From Taxillus chinensis (taxonomy: Eukaryota > Streptophyta > Magnoliopsida > Santalales > Loranthaceae): a stretch of DNA of 64,000 nucleotides. The translations under genes were made by a program, and so were the position numbers. Within the stretch, counting starts at the first letter, position 1. Each line of letters opens with the position of its first letter. Below the pieces are notes generated by a model. The model was not told where the DNA came from and made no database searches. It saw only the letters and a list, made by a program, of their open reading frames with translations. The stretch lies in NCBI GenBank assembly GCA_023512835.1, contig CM042090.1, forward strand, positions 1,434,826 through 1,498,825, given 5' to 3'. Shown here in pieces: positions 1-11,280 of this stretch.

Positions 1-135
1 AACCAAACTTCAACTTGAATCATGGAATTACAAAATGAACTTTACACTTAGCCACCTTCATTGTGGGTTCAATATTCGGACTTTAAGTCCACTTTATTAC
101 TTGTAGCGATTTGTACACTTACGAAAGTCCTAACA
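1..135 (+). repeat. 3' end of an LTR, cut by the window edge
   Basis: This stretch resembles the last 150 bases or so of the solo LTR at 56215-57534. Shared phrases include a GTGGGTTC block, ACTTTATTACTTGTA and a terminal CTAACA ending at 135. The LTR body lies to the left of the window. It seems to have landed in the leader of the minus-strand element whose LTR begins at 354. The next five bases (CAATA) would be the target duplication, but the partner is not visible. Confidence 0.65.
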
Positions 136-231
136 CAATAATAATAAAACAAAAGAAAAACAGCAAAATGAAGTTAAAAAAATAAAAACAGCAATAAAAA
201 ACAATTAAAATAAAAAACCACACAAGAAAAT

Positions 232-282
<51 letters not shown>

Positions 283-353
283 GCCTAGTTCAATTTTCAC
301 ACTTTTAGCTAAAGTTTTCAAAATTTGCCATGTCCCCAGTAATGATGCCAATT
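136..353 (-). other. Leader of a minus-strand LTR element, with primer-binding site and (AC)n
   Basis: No gene is visible. Read on the minus strand this is the untranslated leader just inside the LTR that ends at 354. It holds an (AC)n run at about 234-272 followed by (AT)n. The primer-binding site lies at the LTR edge. Confidence 0.55.
332..350 (-). promoter_or_regulatory. Decayed tRNA primer-binding site
   Basis: On the minus strand, three to four bases after the LTR end, the sequence reads TGGCATCATTACTGGGGAC. This matches the TGGCGCCGTTGCCGGGGA-type site of plant Athila/Tat gypsy elements, apart from mainly C-to-T/G-to-A changes at former CpG sites. The decay pattern fits an old, methylated copy. 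It fixes the element's orientation as minus. Confidence 0.6.
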
Positions 354-1225
354 TGATAAGGCATTTTTGTTGTGCTCACGTTATCAAAATAATATTTATA
401 AACCTAACTAACCTGTAGAAAGGAAGTAAGGGTCGATCCCACAAAGACATGATTAGAAATTTATAACTTAATTGTGCTTCTATTGTCTAAGCAAATAATG
501 GTAGAGAAATTAAATAAAGAAAAATAATAAAATAAAATAAATAAAATAAAGCAATCCTACAGAAAAGGAAAATAATGGAATAAAGGTCTAGGGGCTGAGA
601 TTCACTACAATTTCCAATTCCAAATCATAAATTTTGATTAATTATTCATATTAATTTTCTAACATGTGAAGGTGGCCGATTCTAATGTGACCACCAACTG
701 CTTTCACACGAATAACATCATGTCTAACTCTAGCAGTGGCTTACTTTCGTGACTCGCTAAAATAGGATCAAACCCTTTAATAGGTGATCAACCATGATTC
801 CTCCTAGAATCACGAATTACACTTGTGACACGCAAATCCTAGGTCTCATTCTATAGTTCCGATAATCAAAGTTCATCTTTTGGTTCTTTCCCCAATTTTC
901 CAAGACATGATAGGTTCGTGTCGCCCTCAAACATGGATTCAATTAATAGAATGAAATTGTTCATGCAATATAATCAAGAAATTAGGATTGGGCTATCCCT
1001 AATCCCTAGGAAGAACGAATTACTTTATGCGAATTTGAATAAACATATTTATATATAAAATTATGAAATTGAGATTACAAAGGGATAAAAGAAGACAAAC
1101 CAACTTGTCACAAAGGCATACAAACGATCTTCTCCCAAAACCAATGTGTTATATATCCAAAATCACATAAAACTTCTTTAAAATCAAAAGAGAAATCTAA
1201 AATCAAAACTAGAGTTTTTGGGCCA

Positions 1226-2683
1226 TGATAACTGCGTAATGTGTCATTAAATTTGCATTTAATTTATGGGCTTCAATTGAATATTTTGTTGAATTAATGC
1301 ATTTTTATAATAGATTTTCCCAATTTCAATTATTTACTGTTTTATTCATTTTTATAGATTTAATATTAATTTTGGTGATTTTTGATGTTAAATTAATTAT
1401 TCTAATTTTTAATATTAATTTTCTAGGCTTAATTGATTATTTTAATTTTAATCTTAGTATATGTCTTGTATATATATATTTTGGTTAATTTAATTATATT
1501 TTTATTTATTATTATTATTATTATTTATTTTTTCTTTGCATGTTTTTATAGGTTGCATTTGGAAAAAAATGAAAAGCATTAATTATGTGGGCTCATGAAG
1601 AAAAAGGAAGGAGAATTGATTTGGAGTTCACGTAATTGGAAGGAGAGATAATGACATGCAGGCCCATAATGCATTGAATTTGGTTGAGACTTAGGCATGG
1701 CATGCATGTTGCGTGAAGAGTGTAAAAAAAAAGGGAAAGAAGCTTATTATATATAGCCGGCGCTCCATCGTATCCCCATCCACCACGCACGGCGGCGTCT
1801 TCACGCAGCGCGCCCCAAGACGCGGGCTCCGCGTCTTCCATCTCTCCACTTGCGCCACACTGCCGTCCACCTGCAGCCATCGCGCCCCCCTCCACCAATC
1901 ACCCACGATCCCCTCTCTTCCATCAATACTTCTTCACGCGATCTCCAACGCCGCACCTAGCCTTCAGCAACACCCTTCATCCCGCGCGCCAGACCATCAC
2001 TTCATTAGCGCAGGCATCCCGCCATCACGCAGACGTCCACACCAATTCCAGCGCAGCAGTGTTTTCCAACCGAATTAAAGAGATAACGCAACAGGCATTG
2101 AAGATTCAGATCGAGTTCAAGACTGGATAATTAATTGTTTGCAGCCTATTTTTCTTAATTCTGTTCTAATTTTTCCAAACAGATTTGTGACTTTTCGACC
2201 CATGGAGGGGTAAGTATTTTGTAATCGGTTTAGCGCAACACTTTGGATGTTTGTTTTGAATCCATGTTTTAATATTTAATTTGGTATTTTATGTGCTATG
2301 AATTAATTTTTCATCTCTTTGATTTGTTAATTTAATATCTCGGTTGAGTGTTGATTTAGCAATTCATTGTGTGTTATTATTCTATTTGAGTGGAAAGATT
2401 TGTTTCGTCGGGAACGGGCAGTCTTTCGAGAATTAATTCATAATTATTCGGGTTAGAATAAATTCATAATTTGATTGTATTCATGGTGTCTTGATGCATT
2501 TAAATTATGGGGCCATAATTTATCTAATTAATCTTTTGGGATAATGATAAACAACATTCAGGTGTGAAGTGAAACCGGTTACATATTTAATTAATTGATT
2601 TTCTCAGTTATTGATTTTCTTAGTTAAAATTCTTTGGTTTAATTAGTTTTCATTAGTTTTCATTCAATCAAAAATCTCCCCAA
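1226..2683 (+). repeat. 5' LTR of the Athila-like element, 3'-truncated
   Basis: It begins TGATAACTGC and runs closely parallel to the 3' LTR (9131-10605), with scattered substitutions and small indels. One example is the GC-rich stretch near 1757-1900. Similarity stops at about 2683, where the 3' LTR continues for another 162 bases. The 63-codon open frame at 1297-1488 recurs in the other LTR but is low-complexity AT-rich sequence and is not taken as a gene. Confidence 0.85.
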
Positions 2684-2733
2684 CCTTTCCCTTGCATGTC
2701 GGGGTCGCCCTTTTAATTAAACGCTCTTTTCTT

Positions 2734-2947
2734 GAAGAATCGATTCAAGAACAATTTCTTTAGCTCGTTCCAGCATGTGACATCTTCTGGTTGCAAGTAA
2801 TACAACCAGTCTTTTGCATATCAGATCAAGTTGAGAGCTTTTCCATTCTCACTTGATGGAGCTGCAAAAGAATGGTTGTATTACTTGCAACCAGAAGATG
2901 TCACATGCTGGAACGAGCTGAAGAAATTGTTCTTGAATCGATTCTTC
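2734..2947. repeat. 85-bp inverted repeat at the start of gag
   Basis: Bases 2734-2818 are almost exactly the reverse complement of 2863-2947, with a 44-base loop (2819-2862). The right arm is normal gag coding sequence (EWLYYLQPEDVTCWNELKK region). The left arm is an inverted copy of it, replacing the element's leader. It sits exactly where the LTR end, primer site and 5' gag are missing, so it probably records the rearrangement that removed them. Confidence 0.85.
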
Positions 2948-3899
2948 CCACATCAAGGACCACGGCGTCCGGAAGGAGATCTCGGGCATCAAACGGGGAC
3001 ATAGTGAGACGATGTACGAGTATTGGGAGCGCTTCAAGAAGTTGGTTGCTGTTGTCCACATCACCAAATTAGCGACCAACTCCTCATCCGGGGGACAGGC
3101 TTTCGAGGGTCTTACATCTATGGAGAGGAGCATGGTGGATGCAGCTTCAGGAGGAGCCCTAGTTGATAAAACACCAGTGGATGCAAGAGCTCTCATTGAC
3201 AAGATGGCACAAAATACGCAGCAATTTGGAGATCGAGCATTGCCTACACAGCGAGGAGTCCACCATGTGAGCCCCAACACACGGCCTAGCCTTAGGCGCA
3301 CAAGCTGATGAGATCTCTACTATGATTAGGCGGATGGCCTTAGCCTTACCAGCCCTCGCTAGTCCGCAAAAGTTTGTGGAATCGCATCGCCACTGATCAC
3401 CCTGCTGATGCATGTCCACAACTCCGGGAAACGAGAAGAGTGCAATGGCATCTTTCCGGGTCGCCCATATGAGCGAGCGGCAACGGCGTCCCCCTCGGGA
3501 AATATGATCCATTCTCACGGACATATAATCCGGGGTGGAGAGATCATCCCAATCTTCGCTATGGGACGGGGCAACCTCGGAGGCCTCCATATCCTCGAAT
3601 TTTCGAAGAGGCCTGAGGGGCCAACATCGAATGGTCAACGGAAGCTCGTCCTCAACAAAAGGCGAGGACTAGATAACTTTAATCTCCTTCGGATTGTGCT
3701 CAACCAACAAAATGAGTTGAAGGAACTCAAGATGCAAATAAGTCGGATGGCCATCGCTGTACATGAGATCACTAGTCATCGCGGAACACACCTCCCTCTC
3801 GGTCTCCCAATCCTAAGGGGAATGTCGGTTATCACTTTGAGGAGTGGCAAGCAAACTAGAGATCCACAGGTTTCATCTACTCCACCGGGATTTGCACCA
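2819..3899 (+). pseudogene. Athila-like gag pseudogene
   Basis: Frames at about 2830-2950, 3012-3308 and 3408-3902 together show an Athila-type capsid. The order is AFPFSLDGAAKEWLYYLQ, then MYEYWERFKKLVAVV, MVDAASGGALVDKTP and MAQNTQQFG, and finally the C-terminal VITLRSGKQT. Gag would form the cytoplasmic particle that packages element RNA. The N-terminus is missing, and several frameshifts and stops separate the blocks. The conserved motif order makes the family assignment firm, and the breaks rule out function. Confidence 0.85.
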
Positions 3900-4237
3900 T
3901 AGCCAAGGGGCCACCCCTACCTCGACCACCGAGGAACCAAAGATCAAGGAAAAAGAGTTGAAGAAGGAGAAGGAGACCACCTTAAACCTCTTCCATTCCC
4001 ATATAAGGCTATTCAAAACAAAGAAGATGACAGATGAGGCAATTCGGCGGGAGGTTCGGATATATTTAAAAGGGTGGAGATCAACATTCCACTCTTGGAG
4101 GCTATCAAGCAAATTCCTCGATTTGCTAAATTCTTGAAGGAATTATGTATCAAAGAAGAAGAAGCCTAAAGGGAGTTGAAAGAGTCAACCTTGGGAGAAT
4201 AGTCTCGGACTTATCACACATTCTCCTCCCATGCCTC

Positions 4238-5740
4238 CGAAGTGTGAAGAGCCCGGCACTTTCACTATTCCATGTACCATTGGGACACTTCACTTTGCTG
4301 ATGCTTTGTGTGACTTAGCGCCTCTATCAATGTCATGCCCTTTCTCTACTCTTCTCTTCACTTGGGGAGCTTAAGCCACACGGTGGTAGTCCAATTGGCT
4401 AATAGATCCACGGTTGGACCGTAGGCGTTCTTGAGGATGTTTAGTTAGAGTGAGAGATGCCATCTTTCCGTGATTTCTATGTCCTCAACATGGAAGAGGA
4501 CTTGGCGAACTCTCATGCCCCTATCATTCTTGGCGGGCCTTCCTCAAACGCCAAAACCATCATTGATGTTTACCAAGGTACGCTTTCTATGGAGTTTGGT
4601 GATGAAATTATTAAATTTAATATTTTAGACTCCATGAAGCATCCCTCTGAGCATAGTGTCTTATTCCTCTCACACACTGAACCACCATATGAGATTGATT
4701 TCGACCTAAATTTCAGTGATGTGAATGATTTTGATGATGAGGTGAATTATGTTAATGGATTGAATGCTTTGTTTTCTGATGATGTTGCACATGTTCACTC
4801 TATTTCTTCTTGTGCACAAATGTCTACACCTAGCATGATTCCTTCCATACAACACCCACCTACACTTGAGTTGAAACCTTTGCCTAATAATTTGAAATAT
4901 GCATATTTGATGAATAAAGATAGATTGCCCGTTATCATTGCTAGTAATCTCCTACCAGACCAAGAGACCAAACTGTTGGCTCTCTTGAGGGACAATATTA
5001 AGGCAATAGGTTGGACCTTAGCTGATATTCCTGGACTTAGCCCATCTACTTGCATGCATAGGATTTTCTTAGAAGATGGCGCTAAACCAGTGAGGCAGCC
5101 CCAAAGGAGGCTAAACCCCACTTTGCTAGAAGTTGTTAAGAAAGAGGTAGAAAAATTATTTGCAGCTGGCATTATTTATCCTATCTCTGATTCTCAATGG
5201 GTTAGTCTGTCCAAGTGGTACCCAAAAAGACCGGGTTCATTGTGGTGAGGGGGAAAATGAGAGGAGGAATTGGTTCCTATGCGAGTCCAGAATAGCTGGC
5301 AAGTATGCATTGATTATAGGAGACTTAACGGTGTCACTCGCAAGGACCACTTCCCACTCCCCTTTATTGACCAAATGTTAGAGAGACTGGCAGGTAGGAC
5401 ACATTATTGCTTCTTGGATGGTTTTTCTGGCTATTTTAAGGTTTCCATTGCTCCAGAGGACCAGGAGAAGACTACATTCACTTGCTTATTTGGTACTTTT
5501 GCCTATAGAAGGATGTCATTCGGTCTTTGTAATGCTCCTGGTACTTTCCAAAGATGCATGATGAGTATATTTTCTGATTTTCTTGAGAATTGCATGGAAG
5601 TATTTATGGATGATTTTACTGTTTATGGCTCCTCATTTGATGAATGTCTTTCTAGCCTAGGTAATGTTTTGCGTCGTTGCATTGATAAAAACCTTGTGCT
5701 TAATTTTGAAAAATGTCATTTTATGGTTAAAAAGGCATAG
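4238..5740 (+). pseudogene. Athila-like pol pseudogene: protease and reverse transcriptase
   Basis: The protease region (about 4238-4640) reads [11 protein letters not shown], then [11 protein letters not shown] where an aspartic protease of this lineage normally has a DLGAS-like site. It continues with FYVLNMEEDLANS and PIILGGPSS. Reverse transcriptase follows: HRIFLEDGAKPVRQPQRRLN, KKEVEKLFAAGIIYPISDS, a frame change near 5240, then VCIDYRRLNGVTRKDHFPLP, FSGYFKVSIAPEDQEKTTFT, MSFGLCNAPGTFQR and the catalytic FMDDF box. The FMDDF aspartates are intact but the frame is broken at least twice. These enzymes would process Gag-Pol and copy the RNA. Confidence 0.88.
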
Positions 5741-7740
5741 TTCTAGGACATGTAATTTCCAAGCATGGTATAGAGGTAGATAAATCTAAAATTGATCTTA
5801 TTACATCTTTACCCTATCCTACTTGTGTTCGAGATGTTCGTTCTTTCCTAGGACATGCGAGTTTTTACAGGGCGCTTCATCGGGGACTTGACAAGATTGC
5901 GCACCCATTGTCGTAATTGTTGCAGAAGAGAAATCTTTTGTTTTTGATGATTCTTGCGGGTTAGCTTTTGATGAGTTGAAGAAGCGGTGACCACCCCGCC
6001 GATCATTCAACCACCAAAGTGGGACCATCCATTTGAGCTTATGTGTGATGCTTCCAATTTGCTATGGGGAGTTGTTCTTTCACGAGAGAGTGGATGGAGT
6101 TCCACATGTCGTTGCCTATGCCTCGAGGACCTTAGATGCGGCTCGGTGCCACTACACCACTACCGAGAAGGAGTTCCTTGCATCATCTTTGCCTTAGACA
6201 AATTTCGTTCCTATCTCTTGGGATCGAAAGTTGTTGTCTTTTCGATCATGCGGCCCCGAGGTACCTATTAAGAAGCCGGATGCCAAGCCACGACTTATTC
6301 GATGGATTTTGCTTCTTAAGAGTTCGACATAGAGATCAAAAGATAAGAAGGGGTCTGAAAATCTAGTTGCCGATCACATGAGCCGACTTCCCCACCTTTA
6401 AGGACATCACTTCCTTGGGGTTGAGAGACACCTTTCCGGATGAGCACTTATATGCAGTCTCTTACCCTCCCATGGTATCTTGATTTGGTGAACTACTTGG
6501 TGGCTTAAAATTCCGATCATTATAGGAAGCACCAGTGGCAAGTTGAAAGAGTGAAGCGAGGCACTATTTTTGGGACATCCTTATCTTTGGCGGATTGGCG
6601 TGATCGGATTATTCGACGATGTGTCCCCCCATGAGATCCCATCTATTTTGAAATTCGCCATACACTTGCTTGTGGAGGACACTTTGGCTCACAGCGCACA
6701 GCTAGGAAGGTATTGGACTCTGGTATATATTGGCCCACTTTGTTTCATGATGCTTATGAGTTTTGTAAAGCATGTGATCGTTGCCAACATACTTGGTAAT
6801 ATATCTAGGAAGCATGAGATGCCCAACGACCTATGATATTTTGTGAACTTTTTGATGTTTGGGGTATTGATTTCATGGGTCCTTTTCCTAGTTCTTTTGG
6901 TTATTTGTATATTTTGGTTCTGTGGATTATGTGAGTAAGTGGGTGGAGGCGAAAGCCACGAGGGTGACGATTCAAAAGTTGTTGTGGATTTTGTGAAAAC
7001 TAACATCTTTTGTAGGTTTAGCATTCCTAAAGCTATCATTAGCGATCAAGGGACTCACTTTTGCAACAGGCACTTTCGAGCCCTACTTCAGAAGTATGGG
7101 GTGACAAACAAGACATCGACACTATACCATCCCCAAACCAATGGCCAAGCAGAGGTGTCCAATCGGGAGTTGAAGCAAATATTGGAGAAGGCTGTTCACC
7201 CAATAGGAAGGATTGGAGCCGGCGCCTTGATGATGCACTTTGGGCTATCGAACGAGATACAAGACTCCCATTGGCATGTCCCCATTTCGATTAGTTTATG
7301 GGAAGTCTTGCCATCTTCCGTGGAGGTGGAGCTGAGCATCCCGGGCGGTCAAAGCTTGCAATCTGGACCTAGCCCAAGCGAGGGAGCACAGAAACTTCAA
7401 CTTCGGGAGCTTGAGGAGCTTCGTTTGGATTCTTATGATAATGCAAGGCTCTACAAGGAAAAGTCCAAGGCTGCCCATGAGAAGATAATTCACAAGAGGG
7501 AGTTCGAAGAAGGCGGGTGTTCTTCTTTATACTTCAAGATTGAAGCTTATGCTGTAAGCCGAGGATGAGATGGTGGCCCTATCTGTAGTTCGTGTCTTTC
7601 CATATGGTGCGGTGGAGATCATTCGGGAAGAATCGGGACATAACTTCACGGTCAACGGACATCGGCTCAAGCACTTCTATGGGGGTTATCCTCTACCGCG
7701 TTGGATTATCCAACCGTACGACCCTGTCATTCTTTGGGCC
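5741..7740 (+). pseudogene. Athila-like pol pseudogene: RNase H and integrase
   Basis: RNase H remnants appear from about 5985 (WDHPFELMCDASN, then frame changes). The zinc-binding part of integrase is badly broken. The core reads [15 protein letters not shown] and [14 protein letters not shown], then SIPKAIISDQGTHFCNRHF and YHPQTNGQAEVSNREL. These carry the D, D and E positions of the D-D-35-E triad. The C-terminal tail (VRVFPYGAVEII, VNGHRLKHFYGG) ends near 7700. Frameshifts near 5740, 6290, 6930 and 7560 and internal stops make this non-functional. Confidence 0.85.
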
Positions 7741-9115
7741 CATCAGGTTATTTCTTTCCTTCTCATTTATTGTTCATTGTTCATTTTTAGAATTACATTT
7801 CATGTCCATAGCTTCTATTTTTGGATTACATTGAGGACAATGCAACATTTAAGTGTGGGGGAGGGAGCACCTAGCTTAGTTTAGTTAAACAATTTTTTTA
7901 AATATTTTTTTTTGTGTTTTTCATTAGTTTATTTTTGCTTGTTATTGTGTTTTTTTTATTTAGTTTATTTAGTTTATTTATTTATTTTTAAAAATACAAA
8001 AAAAAAACCAAAAAGATTTTCTTTTGTTTTTATGTGCTTTATTTTTATTTTTAGGCTGCATGTTTTTAGTCTTGAACTTGATTGACACTTGAATTTTTGG
8101 TAAATCCTTGAGCACTAATGATTAGTTCCATTTGAGTTTATTTGATTGTGCAATATTTGAATAATGATTGGGAATCTTGAATAGTTAGAGTTAAGTTGTC
8201 TAGTATGGATATATATTTTGCACAACTGAAATTTTGATGCTTTAATATTTGATTAATTCATCTTGATTTTATGCCTTAATTGGGAAGTGCAAACATGTGA
8301 GAATCATGATTTTAGCTAAGTTCGAGTTATGCTTGGACTTTAATTCAACGAGTTGTGAAATACTGCTTATATCATTACATTTTATTCATGCCAATACTTG
8401 AGTTTTTCTTGCATTTGGGTTTTATATGAGCTAAGCTTGTGGATGTAAAAGTGAGATATTTAAAAAAGAGAGAGTGAATAATCCATCAAGGGAGAGCATA
8501 AAATGCAACCTTGTAAAGTTATTAATTAAAAGAAGAGCGTTATTGAAAAAAGGTTAGCCGACTTGCAAAGTATGCTATATCACTCGGGACTTATCCTGAA
8601 GGGCTTTTAAACCTGGTACCCTAAGATCCGCCATAATCTGGGAGCTGCCGGATGGTTCCGCTACATGGGTGGTATAGATGGTTATTGTTAAGTAAGTTTG
8701 GCTGCCTATTTTTAAAAAATGAAAGAAAAAAAAAATTAAAAAAGTGATTGGCCAATCCATTGCATATATCTTGTTTAGCTCCAGTAATCTTCACCCATTT
8801 GTTTCACTCAAGTATGTGTATGAATGATGGCATGATATTTGGAGTATGGAATAACTTTGGTTAATTTTTGGGTATGCTTAATATTAGCCAACTGATTGAT
8901 AATTGCATATTTGTGTGACTTGATTGAGTGTCATGAATGAAAGATGGGTTGAAAAAAAAAAGAAGTTGATGAATTTTGATCTCACACACTCACGTCTATA
9001 CTAGAACTCAATTCGTGATATTCAAGTTGTTCTCTTTGTATATTTGAATTTGCATGATTTGATAATCTTTGTTTGGTGCTTAATTTTAGTATTTGTTCGA
9101 GGACGACCAAAGTTC
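7741..9115 (+). other. Non-coding 3' internal region of the Athila-like element
   Basis: This is where full-length Athila elements can carry an env-like frame. No sizeable open frame is present here, only AT-rich sequence with poly-T and poly-A runs. At 7833-7866 it opens with a GAGGAC...AAGTGTGGGGGA phrase that is repeated right before the 3' LTR. Confidence 0.7.
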
Positions 9116-9130
9116 AAGTGTGGGGGAATT
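9116..9130 (+). promoter_or_regulatory. Polypurine tract of the Athila-like element
   Basis: AAGTGTGGGGGAATT immediately precedes the TGATAACTGC start of the 3' LTR. A G-rich tract at this point is the expected primer for plus-strand DNA synthesis. Confidence 0.8.
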
Positions 9131-10767
9131 TGATAACTGCGTAATGTGTCATTAAATTTGCATTTAATTTATGGGCTTCAATTGAATATTTTGTTGAATT
9201 AATGCATTTTTATAATAGATTTTCCCAATTTCAATTATTTACTGTTTTATTCATTTTTATAGATTTAATATTAATTTTGGTGATTTTTGATGTTAAATTA
9301 ATTATTCTAATTTTTAATATTAATTTTCTAGGCTTAATTGATTATTTTAATGTTAATCTTAGTATATGTCTTGTATATATATATTTTGGTTAATTTAATT
9401 ATATTTTTATTTATTATTATTATTATTATTATTTATTTTTTCTTTGCATGTTTTTATAGGTTGCATTTGGAAAAAAATGAAAAGCATTAATTATGTGGGC
9501 TCATGAAGAAAAAGGAAGGAGAATTGATTTGGAGTTCACGTAATTGGAAGGAGAGATAATGACATGCGGGCCCATAATGCATTGAATTTGGTTGAGACTT
9601 AGGCATGGCATGCATGTTGCGTGAAGAGTGTAAAAAAAAAGGGAAAGAAGCTTATTATATATATGCCAGCATCAGCCCTCCATCGTATCCCCATCCACCA
9701 CGCACAGGCAGCGTCTTCACGCAGCGCGCCTCCAAGACGCGGGCTCCGCGTCTTCCAGCATCTCTCTCCACTTGCGCGCCACACCTGCACGTCCAGCGTG
9801 AAGCCATCGCGCAGCCCGTCTCCACCAATCACCCACGATACAGCCCTCTCTTCCATCAATACTTCTTCACGTGATCTCCAACGCCGCACCTAGCCTTCAG
9901 CAACACCCTTCATCCCGTGCGCCAGACCATCACTTCATCAGCGCAGGCATCCCGCCATCACGCGACGTCCACACCAATTCCAGTAGGCGGTGTTTTCCAA
10001 CCGAATTAAAGAGATAACGCAACAGGCATTGAAGATTCAGATCGAGTTCAAGAGGGGGGCGGGGTTAATTAATTGTTTGCAGTTGTTTGGGGACCTATTT
10101 TTCTTAATTCTCTTAAGTTTTGTTATAATTTTTCCAAACAGATTTGTGACTTTTCGACCCATGGAGGGGTAAGTATTTTGTAATCGGTTTAGTGCAACAC
10201 TTTGGATGTTTGTTTTGAATCCATGTTTTAATATTTAATTTGGTATTTTATATGCTATGAATTAATTCTCCATCTCTTTGATTTGTTAATTTAATATCTC
10301 GGTTGAGTGTTGATTTAGCAATTTATTGTGCATTATTATTCTATCTGAGTGGAAAGATTTGTTTCGTAGGGAACGGGCAGTCTTTCGAGAATTAATTCAT
10401 AATTTGATTGTATTCATGGTGTCTTGATGCATTTAAATTATGGGGCCATAATTTATCTAATTAATCTTTTGGGATAGTGATAAACAACATTCAGGTGTGA
10501 AGTTAAACCGGTTACATATTTAATTAATTGATTTTCTCAATTATTGATTTTCTTAGTTAAAATTCTTTGGTTTAATTAGTTTTCATTCAATCAAAAATCC
10601 CCCCAATTTGATATTTATTCTTTTTCATTAGTTTTTATTAAACAGGTAATTAAATAGATTGAATTGAATTTTATAAGTTCTCCGGTAGAGAACGATCTAG
10701 GTTAAGCCACTAGCTATACTTAGTTTAAATTTTATTTGGAGTGCGTGTGCGACAAACGCCCTTTTCA
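9131..10767 (+). repeat. 3' LTR of the Athila-like element, complete
   Basis: It runs from TGATAACTGC to CGCCCTTTTCA, 1637 bp, and is followed by the GGCCA target duplication. The last 162 bases (10606-10767) have no counterpart in the 5' LTR. Close similarity over the shared part implies a fairly recent insertion. Confidence 0.88.
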
Positions 10768-11280
10768 GGCCACCAAGGACAGCTCTCCAATGGTTCAGAA
10801 TCCCTCACTCTAACGTAAACATGGACCTTATATACTCTCTCTCAATTATTATATTAAAATAATTAAGAAAAATACACAAAATAAAAAGAAAAGGGTAAAT
10901 GTCGTCGACACAGGCCATGGCCACCAAAAACCCACGTCCATGGCGATGATACACTGGATATTTGTGAAGGCCGGCGGCGATTTATTATACGTCCATGGAA
11001 AGTTCTTCGACAGGAATAGGGAATGATGCCTGTTGTAGACATGATTTGTGCATCCATGGCCTATAGAAAGTGCTTTTTAGCTGTGTAATGCTATTTAATG
11101 CCAGTTTTGCCCTTTTTTATCTTTGTTTCAAGAACCTACAAAACACACCAAAACATGATAAAAATACTAAAAACAAATTTTAATCAAATAAAACATAACT
11201 CAAACACAATAAAACACTCTAAAATCCATTAAAATAGGACATGAACACATATAATAAATGCATATAAAATGGATTTATCA

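Larger units (their letters stand above)
1226..10767 (+). mobile_element. Athila-like Ty3/gypsy retrotransposon, defective, nested
   Basis: Two long direct repeats (1226-2683 and 9131-10767) flank degenerate gag and pol frames on the plus strand. The outer ends read TGATAACTGC and CCCTTTTCA. GGCCA occurs at 1221-1225 and again at 10768-10772 as a perfect 5-bp target duplication. The Athila assignment rests on gag (YEYWERFKKL, MVDAASGGAL, VITLRSGK), on the PR-RT link (NMEEDLANS) and on integrase ([15 protein letters not shown]). The 5' LTR lacks its last 160 bp or so, and the primer site and first part of gag are gone. The copy therefore cannot be autonomous. Confidence 0.9.
354..11280 (-). 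repeat. Split 5' LTR of a minus-strand gypsy element (354-1225 and 10773-11280)
   Basis: In minus-strand reading the LTR begins TGATAAATCC at 11280 and ends CCTTATCA at 354, directly before a primer-binding site. Its own sequence totals about 1380 bp once the nested Athila-like element (1226-10767) is removed. The two flanks join cleanly across the GGCCA duplication. The element's internal region runs left out of the window. The right flank (from 11281) is the interior of another LTR, so this element had itself inserted into an older one. Confidence 0.65.

Noticed and set aside
1297..1488. 63-codon frame present in both LTRs of the Athila-like element
   Set aside because: It is AT-rich, I/L/F-dominated and in U3-like sequence. 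It is shared only because the LTRs are duplicates.
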